In this document: positions 25,201 through 35,738 of the stretch, piece after piece | Layout of the letters: each line of letters opens with the position of its first letter | Position numbering within the stretch: position 1 is the stretch's first letter | Source of the DNA: Bolinopsis microptera | Taxonomy: Eukaryota > Ctenophora > Tentaculata > Lobata > Bolinopsidae | DNA length: 64,000 bases | Assembly (NCBI RefSeq): GCF_026151205.1 | Contig: NC_087084.1 | Coordinates: forward strand, 15,764,322 to 15,828,321 | Direction: 5' to 3' | Program-made: the position numbers and the translations under genes | The notes under the pieces: model-generated | The model's input: only the letters and a program-made list of their open reading frames with translations | Told to the model about the DNA's origin: nothing | Database searches by the model: none

Positions 25201-28200
25201 ATTAATATAATAAATTCAAATCTTATGATATTGTTATTATCTTAACAGTTACTATTGTAGCTTAAGATTTTAAATTTGTATTCCTTGTATTCCTTGTGTA
25301 TTCCTATCAGCTGTAGCAGTGGCTGCACGTGGAAATGCGCGCAATGTAAAACTGCACGTGCAAGTTATGCGCAAAGTAAAACTACACGTGTGTAGTGGCT
25401 GCACGTGCAAATGCGCGGTGACAATATCCAGTATAGGGCAACTTTATGATCTCAATCCTTACAAGCCGTTAGAATCTGGCTGAGCTGATACTCTGTTAGT
25501 ATGTCAAGAATCCCACTATGTGTCACGTGGTGTAGCATTGCCTGCGGAGGGTTACAATGTTACAACGTTACTAGACCCTCCGCAGGCAATGCTATGTGTC
25601 ACGTGGTGTAGTTACAATGTTACAACGTTACTAGACCCTCCGCAGGCAATGCAAATAGTTTCCTTTCATCGTGCTACTCTACCAACTTTCTACCTACCGG
25701 AATAACTTTCAAATCTACTTTTAAAACTTGTACGAAGACGAGGAAATAAAGTGTCGGAATAATAATTTTATAATAATTTTATAATTGTTTGTCGATACTC
25801 ATCAACAGAAGATTTAAAGTATAAAACAGAAAGTAAGAAGCTATTAATAGAATTAAGAACCAATGTATAAATGGAGTTGAACACTATGAAAATAAGCTCA
25901 ATAAATATAAACATATACATTTCTATACCACAGAGAAACAAAGTTATTATGGTTACTTAGTTCATATGGTTACTTAGTTACTATGGTTATTGGTAACATA
26001 CCTATGTTACTGTCGTGCGATACCATGTTTCCGTTACTGGGGTGTTCTGAGTTCTTACAGACGTAGCCAATAGCCCTGAGGAATAATCCTATTAATTAAT
26101 TGTAAACGTAACCAATATTAATTAATTAGGGAGACTAATTATTTACCATTTAATGACCATGATTAATTATTTATTAATTGTAAACGTAAACGTAAATCAA
26201 CAACTGAAGATATTAATAAGTATCTATTAATATTATTATTGTTAGTAACCGGCCAGTAATTAGGGAGACTAATTAATTACCAAATTTAATGACCATAATT
26301 TACTCGCTGTTTTTAGTTACTAGCAGGAACCCGTATAACCCTAAAATGGTTGCAAGACTCAAGAGACTAAAATAATTATTACCTATTTAATTCACGTTTT
26401 TGACACCACTTGGGGGTCCAAATGTTGTGCTTACAGAGTTTGCAATAAAACAACAAGTGTTACAAGTGTTACAAGTGTTACAAGTGTTACAGGTGCTTAC
26501 AGAGTTTGCAATGAAACAACAAGTGTTACAAGTGTTACAGACCTGGAGTCTGGCCGATAAGTCTTGAAGTTGGCTGCGAGCGCTAACATTAGCCTCATTA
26601 TACACTTCACGTTACCGTTAGATACGTCTGAAAAAGGAGGTTACTATAGTTACTACATTTGGTTACTATAGTTACTATATTTGGTTACTATTGTTACTAA
26701 ATTTGGTTACTATAGTTACTATATTTGGTTACTATTGTTACTAAATTTGGTTACTATAGTGAATTTGAGGAACAAATAATTACAGCAACACCGTTACATT
26801 GACTTAATTGTGGAAATATGTGTTGAGTAAATTATAATCAATTAACTAATTGTTAATTACCCCACATGATCATGACTACAGACAGGGGTGCAACAAGCCA
26901 CGCCATCAATTTCTCCATGTCGAATCACTATGACAACCCCACTAATCACTATAGCAACAATCACTGTAGCAATCCAACTTTAGCAACGATCACTATAGCA
27001 ATATAACTAGAGTAACTTCACTAAAGTGAGAGTGGCGTTAAAGCAACAGATACTTCACAACAGGAACAAATCACAACAACATATCAGGAGCACATACCAG
27101 TGACAGTTAGTAACCCTGTGAGTAAAAACACCGTAACATAAAACCCAACTGAGGACTTAAAACTAGAAGTGTTTTTCCGACAGTAGATCTGCATTGTGAC
27201 GTTACCATGGCAACATCACGTTACTAAATGCTGATATGTACTTTATCAGGGTTATGTACTGTGGCACAGTTAGACAAGCTTGAAACAGCGTGACGACAGC
27301 TCACTGTGTATAGTGTGTAGTGCTCGGTTACTCTTTAAGTCTTTATCTGCCTGTATTTTGCAGGGCTGTTTTTAGAACCTGCCCACACTGTGCAGGTTGC
27401 AGCACTACTAGAACAGGTTGCAGCACGCGTTAAAGCAACTAACAGGAACCCGTTTAACCAATATTAACTAGACATTAAATCACACCCTCCAGATATCTGC
27501 TAGGGACAACTTGAACACTTAGAAGTGTAGTTAGTAGATTTAAACTTTATGTAAACTAATGTGTATAACGACTTGACTGGTATTTGAACCTGGGTCTCCA
27601 GATTGGGAGCCGTGCAATGTCGCCACTACACTACCAGGTTACTATAGTTACTACATCTGGTTACTATAGTTACTACATCTGGTTACTATAGTTACTACAT
27701 CTGGTTACTATAGTTACTACATCTGGTTACTATAGTAACTACATCTGGTTACTATAGTTACTACATCTGGTTACTATAGTAACTACATCTGGTTACTATT
27801 GTTACTACATCTGGTTACTATAGTAACTACATCTGGTTACTATTGTTACTACATCTGGTTACTATAGTTACTACACTACCAGGTTACTATAGTAACTACA
27901 TCTGGTTACTATAGTAACTACATCTGGTTACTATTGTTACTACATCTGGTTACTATAGTTACTACACTACCAGGTTACTATAGTTACTACATCTGGTTAC
28001 TGTAGTTACTACATCTGGTTACTATAGTTACTACATCTGGTTACTATAGTTACTACATCTGGTTACTATAGTTACTAAATCTGGTTACTATAGTAACTAC
28101 ATCTGGTTACTATTGTTACTACATCTGGTTACTATAGTTACTACACTACCAGGTTACTATAGTAACTACATCTGGTTACTATAGTAACTACATCTGGTTA

Positions 28201-31200
28201 CTATTGTTACTACATCTGGTTACTATAGTTACTACACTACCAGGTTACTATAGTTACTACATCTGGTTACTGTAGTTACTACATCTGGTTACTATAGTTA
28301 CTACATCTGGTTACTATAGTAACTACATCTGGTTACTATTGTTACTACATCTGGTTACTATAGTAACTACATCTGGTTACTATAGTAACTACATCTGGTT
28401 ACTATAGTTACTACATCTGGTTACTATAGTTACTACACTACCAGGTTACTATAGTAACTACATCTGGTTACTATAGTAACTACATCTGGTTACTATTGTT
28501 ACTACATCTGGTTACTATAGTTACTACACTACCAGGTTACTATAGTTACTACATCTGGTTACTGTAGTTACTACATCTGGTTACTATAGTTACTACATCT
28601 GGTTACTATAGTTACTACATCTGGTTACTATAGTTACTACATCTGGTTACTATAGTTACTACATCTGGTTACTATAGTTACTACATCTGGTTACTATAGT
28701 TACTACATCTGGTTACTATAGTTACTACACTACCAGGTTACTATAGTTACTACACTACCAGGTTACTATAGTTACTACATCTGGTTACTATAGTTACTAC
28801 ACTACCAGGTTACTATAGTTACTACATCTGGTTACTGTAGTTACTACATCTGGTTACTATAGTTACTACATCTGGTTACTATAGTTACTACACTACCAGG
28901 TTACTATAGTTACTACACTACCAGGTTACTATAGTTACTACATCTGGTTACTATAGTTACTACACTACCAGGTTACTATAGTTACTACATCTGGACATCT
29001 GGTTACTATAGTTACTACATCTGGTTACTATAGTTACTACACTACCAGGTTACTATAGTTACTACATCTGGTTACTGTAGTTACTACATCTGGTTACTAT
29101 AGTTACTACATCTGGTTACTATAGTTACTACACTACCAGGTTATTATAGTTACTACACTACCAGGTTACTATAGTTACTACATCTGGTTACTATAGTTAT
29201 TACACTACCAGGTTACTATAGTTACTACATCTGGACATCTGGTTACTATAGTTACTACATCTGGTTACTATAGTTACTACATCTGGTTACTATAGTTACT
29301 ACATTTGGTTACTGTAGTTACTACATCTGGTTACTATAGTTACTACATCTGGTTACTATAGTTACTACATCTGGTTACTATAGTTACTACATCTGGTTAC
29401 TATAGTTACTACATTTGGTTACTGTAGTTACTACATCTGGTTACTATAGTTACTACATCTGGTTATTATAGTTACTACATCTGGTTACTATAGTTACTAC
29501 ATCTGGTTACTATAGTTACTACATCTGGTTACTATAGTTGCTACATCTGGTTACTATAGTTACTACATCTGGTTATTATAGTTACTACATCTGGTTACTA
29601 TAGTTATTACATCAGGTTACTATAGTTACTACACAACCAACCTAATACTAAAAAGTAAAGATATGTAACCTGGTGCAGTGCTGTTTCTGGGGTGGATGTG
29701 TCGCTGTTGTAGGTACTGGAAACATAGCCTGATGTTCTGTTTTCTCAGAGCCTCAGTTTTAGGAGGGATCACAACCTCCGGGACTGCTTCCTCTCCTGAC
29801 AGAATAGTAAACTTATAGAGCAACATTGACATGTTAAGTAGATACCTAGTATCCCATAGTTCTTGTAGGTTCTGGGGGGACAGGTTATAGTTTGTTAAGT
29901 AGATACCTAGTATCCCGTAGTTCTTGTAGGTTCTGGGACAGGTTTGTTATCAGGATTAGGGACGGTAAGTTCAGAAAATCACGTGATTTGTTTCAACTCT
30001 TCTACTCTTCTACTACTACTAATAATATAATACATAAAACAATAGCGATGTTACTTGACAACATTCATCTGTCAAACGTTATAAGTCACATACATGATAA
30101 GAATGTATAAGAAAGAAGAACTCCGAAACTAACCGAGTATTTGTAGTGAGTTATTACTAACCGAGTATTTGTAGTGAGTTATTACTAACAGAGTATTTGT
30201 AGTGAGGTATTACTAACCGAGTATTTGTAGTGAGTTATTACTAACCGAGTATTTGTAGTGAGTTATTACTAACAGAGTATTTGTAGTGAGGTATTACTAA
30301 CCGAGTATTTGTAGTGAGTTATTACTAACCGAGTATTTGTAGTGAGTTATTACTAACCGAGTATTTGTAGTGAGTTATTACTAACCGAGTATTTGTAGTG
30401 AGGTATTACTAACCGAGTATTTGAACTAACCGAGTATCTGAAGCAAGTGAGGCAGAGTTACTCCGTCACTTATTCCCCTCTCCAGGTTAGATATGGGCTG
30501 AGTGTTCACACCTCGTGCTAGCTGGTTGTTTACCCACGTGATATACGTAGAAACCTGAAATATATTGATTATTGACCAATCAGCACACAGTATTTCAACC
30601 ACCTGAAATATATTAACCAATCAGAGCACAGTATTCCAACCACCTGAAATATATTAACCAATCAGAGCACAGTATTCCAACCACCTGAAATATATTAACC
30701 AATCAGAGCACAGTATTTCAACCACCTGACATATATTAACCAATCAGAGCACAGTATTTCAACCACCTGACATATTTTAACCAATCGGTGCACAGTATTT
30801 CAACCACCTAAGTGATAAAGTTACCCAACGGTAGATTAACATACCTACCAACAGTGTAAGTACGTACTAACAGTACGTATCTACTTATAGTTTATGTAAG
30901 ACCACGTTTACGTTTGGAAATATTTACAATTTTAAAAGTTAATAATATTACCCATAATGGAGAGGTAACTTTTATTTTAAATTCATATTTTCAACTCAGT
31001 TTAATTGTAAGTATTACAGTATTGGAACCTCCCGAGCAGGCACACTACGAGATAGGAGCAGGTACACAGTGGGTACAGTTGCAGTGGGTACACACTGTGT
31101 ACTACACGGTGGGTACAGTTGCAGTGGGTACATACTGTGTACTACACAGTGGGTAAACAGTGGGTACATACTGTGTACTACACGGTGGGTACAGTTGCAG

Positions 31201-34200
31201 TGGGTACACACTGTGTACTACACAGTGGGTATAGTTGCAGTGGGTACACACTGTGTAGTACACAGTGTGTACTACACACTGTGTACTACACAGTGGGTAC
31301 ATACTGTGTACTACACAGTGGGTACAGTTGCAGTGTGTACTACACAGTGTGTACTACACAGTGTGTACCCACTGTTTACACACTGTGTACTACACAGTGG
31401 GTACATACTGTGTACTACACAGTGGGTACAGTTGCAGTGGGTACACACTGCTACACTGTGTGCTACACAGTACCTGGTACACAGTGGGTACCTGTTCCTG
31501 GTACACTCGGTACAAACAACCAGCCATTAACATGCTCAAGTACCAGTTGACAGTATCTTCAGTTTAAACAAGGTGTTTATCTGACAATTCCACTGACCCG
31601 GGAATTAGCGTGCGTTTCCCGGGTTACTACTTGTGTTTACTGGGTAACTATGGTAACATTCCTTTTGCAACATACTTACGTAAATTCCACTGTCTGTGAA
31701 GTGTTAGGTAGCAAGCACTCTGTTTCAGCCAATCAGAGCACAGTATTTTCAGTTCAATTCACAAATTGTTATTTTTGTAAATATTACAGATTACATTCCA
31801 GGAATAAATGTCGTCAAGTTTAATGTTCTGATACAGAACACGTACTATTAGCTCTGGTCAAGTTTAATGTTCTGATACAGGAGATAGAACACGCAGTCAC
31901 GTACTGTTTACAGTACGTACAGCTAGCTGTACTACTACTGTTAGCTCAGGTGAAGTTTAATGTGTAGTCCAGAGATAGAACACGCAGGTACGTACTGTTT
32001 ACAGTACGTACAGCTAGCTGTACTACTACTGTTAGCTCCGGCCTCGGGTCAGCTGATTCTGTAGCACTTTTATTATTTAGCACTTTTATCACTCTGGTTT
32101 CTATTTCAGAACAAAATGTGTAGAACTAAACACGACCCGTGATTAGTTCTACACATTTAACAGATAGTGGAAACTACTCCCCCAGGAGCCCATTAATGAA
32201 ATGTACTATGAGCTGGTCCCAAGTCCAGACGCCATTTTATTCTTTGTAATTTTCAATAACCCTGTCTAGTCATTGACTACTGATTAAACAGTGACAGGTA
32301 ATGGAAACTACTCCCCCGGGGGTGGGGGGTTACTTTACAGTTAAACCACACCTCACTGTGGAGTTACTTACGGTGTGGTTACTCGGTCGATTGTCCAACA
32401 TATCTCCAGTCGTATCACGTGAAGCAAAGCGACCAATCAGTGCACAGTATTCGTATCACGTGACGCAAAGCGACCAATCAGAGCACAGTATTCGTATCAC
32501 GTGACGCAAAGCGACCAATCAGATATCAGTACCAAGTTTTTTTTGGGTACTACACAGTGGGTAAACAGTGGGTACACACAGTGTACTACACAGTGGGTAA
32601 ACAGTGGGTACACACAGTGGGTACACACTGTGTACTACACAGTGGGTAAACAGTGGGTACACACACTGGGTACTACACAGTGGGTACTACACAGTGTACT
32701 ACACAGTGGGTAAACAGTGGGTACACACAGTGGGTACACACTGTGTACTACACAGTGTGTACCTGTACCTGGTACACTCGGTACAAACAACCAACCATTA
32801 ACATGCTCAAGTACCAGTTGACAGTATCTTCAGTTTAAACAAGGTGTTTATCTGACAATTCCACTGACCCGGGAATTAGCGTGCGTTTCCCGGGTTACTA
32901 CTTGTGTTTACTGGGTGACTATGGTAACATTCCTTTTGCAACATACTTACGTAAATTCCACTGTCTGTGAAGTGCAAGAACTCTGTTTCAGCCAATCAGA
33001 GCACAGCATTTTCAGTTCAATTCACAAATTGTTATTTTTGTAAATATTACAAATTACATTCCAGGAATAAATGTCGTCAAGTTTAATATTCTGATACAGA
33101 ACACGTACTATTAGCTCAGGTCAAGTTTAATGTGTAGTCCAGAGATAAAACACGCAGTCACGTACTGTTTACAGTACGTACAGCTAACTGTACTACTACT
33201 GTTAGCTCCGGCCTCGGGTCAGCTGATTCTGTAGCACTTTTATTATTTAGCACTTTTATCACTCTGGTTTCTATTTCAGAACAAAATGTGTAGAACTAAA
33301 CACGACCCGTGATAAGTTCTAAACATTAAAGAGGGCATTAATGAAATGTACTATGAGCTGGTCCCAAGTCCAGACGCCATTTTATTCTTTGTAATTTTCA
33401 ATAACCCTGTCTAGTCATTGACTACTGATTAAACAGTGACAGGTAGTGGAAACTACTCCCCCGGGGGGGGGGTTACTTTACAGTTAAACCACACCTCACT
33501 GTGGAGTTACTTACGGTGTGGTTACTCGGTCGATTGTCCAACATATCTCCAGCACAAAGCGACCAATCAGAGCACAGTATTCGTATCACGTGACTCAAAG
33601 CGACCAATCAGAGCACAGTATTCGTATCACGTGACTCAAAGCGACCAATCAGAGCACAGTATTCGTATCACGTGACGCAAAGCGACCAATCAGAGCACAG
33701 TATTCGTATCACGTGACGCAAAGCAACCAATCAGTGCACAGTATTCGTATCACGTGACGCAAAGCGACCAATCAGATATCAGTGCCAAGTTTTACGGTTT
33801 TGTCATCGACAGGCTGCTTATTTCGGATTAGAACGAGAATTTAACGATTTAACAAAACAAATTACACTTTAATGATGAATTGAGTTGGGGTTCACGAACA
33901 TTGTTTTTGAAGCGTCCAAATAACCGAAATTTCCCAATTTCCAACAACTTTCCCACACTAATTAACTCCCACATTAAGAGATACACTATCTAACTAAGAG
34001 ATACAAGATATTATCAAAGAGAAGCTCTCAACTTATAACAGTTACTACAACTTATTACAAAGCAAACATTTACAGTGCAGAGTGCCGTGTGTATCAATAG
34101 ACAACTAACTGTACTAATACAAGAGACACGTTTCATCACACCACGTGACATGACGTCACACCACGTGACATGACGTCACTACTACAAGAGACACACAACA

Positions 34201-35703
34201 CTTCAACAGAATGGAATTGTACTCGTTTGAAAGAAGTGCAAAGACAGCTGTTAAAAACAAGCACTACATATGAAATAGAGTATGTCAAGTGGCACGTCAC
34301 ACCACGTGACGTCACTCCACGTGACATCGCACCACGTGACGTCACACCTCGTGACATGACGTCACAAAACGTCACTTGCAGCTACTAAAACTCTAACATG
34401 TAGAACATAAGTGCCTCAATAAAAATATTTCTAGGTAATTAGGCTGTCAATATGAACCAATCAGAGAGCTCAGATTTGGCAGGCAGCCAATCAAAGAGCA
34501 GATGTTAGATCACGATATGGCAGGCAGCCAATAAGAAAGCAGATGTTTATCACGATATGGCAGGCAGCCAATAAGAAAGCAGATGTTAGATCACGATACG
34601 GCAGGCAGCCAATAAGAAAGCAGATGTTAGATCACGATATGGCAGGCAGCCAATAAGAAAGCAGATGTTTATCACGTGACAAAACTGCACTGACGAAGGA
34701 GGGGCTGACAGCTTGCTTAACTTCAGATCCAGACTGCAAACCACAACCTAGACTGTGCTCCAGATCACGTTTATCAAGTATGATTAGTTTCTAAAGCACT
34801 TCCACAGTTAAGATTTTAGAATTATATTTTGTAGCATAAAACGATAACCCGTGCGTTACTATGGAACCTCCTTGATAAGGGCAAACATCAGTCAATATGA
34901 GGTCGAGTAGGATCACATAGTTATAGACCGCATTGTACGTTGCCATGGCCACCACAGGACCTGCCCCTTCTACCTCTACATGGCCACCACAGGACCTGCC
35001 CCTTTCTACCTCTACATGGCCACCATAGGACCTGCCCCTTCTACCTCTACAATACGTTGCCATGGCCACCACAGGACCTGCCCCCTTCTACCTCTACAAT
35101 CTACATCCCGTATATTAGGCAGAGAACAGGGAAGGTTGTCCTTCTAAATTAGTAGTACTAAAACAACAGTAGAACTGGTGTAAAACCGAGGTAATACTAT
35201 AATTGAGAGATTCAAGCTCAGCAGAAATGTGCGACAAACACCAAGAAAGGATTAAGACAAGGAAAGGAATTGTGACTAGAGTGGAAGGAAAGAGCGTACA
35301 ATATAACGACGGGAGGTTTGCAAAACCAGAACTGTCAAAGTAACACTTCAATACATCGTCACTTGTGGTAGCAAGATTCAGTGCTCGCTCAGTACAAACT
35401 ATACAGGGTAACCAGGTAACCAGGTAACCAGGTAACCAGGTAACCAGGTAACCAGGTAACCAGGTAACAAGGTAACCAGGTAACCAGGTAACCAGGTAAC
35501 CAGGTAACCAGGTAACCAGGTAACCAGGTAACCAGGTAACCAGGTAACCAGGTAACCAGGTAACCAGGTAACCAGGTAGCAAGATTCAGTGCTCGCTTAG
35601 TACAAACTATACAGGGTATACATCAGGAGGGTAGTGAGTAAAGGGGGTGACTACTGGTTATACAGGGCACTATACAATATCACAATATCCTAACAGAGAG
35701 AGA

Positions 35704-35738
<35 letters not shown>

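Larger units (their letters stand above)
31486..33795. repeat. Tandem segmental duplication, period about 1.26 kb
   Basis: 31486-32540 and 32757-33795 are near-identical; for example GTACACTCGG is at 31501 and 32772, and GATATCAGT at 32522 and 33775. Each copy starts after a GTGGGTACA array and ends in a CCAAT/E-box array, so the full period is array + unique part + array. It lies in the Dixin intron between exons 1 and 2. Confidence 0.92.
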
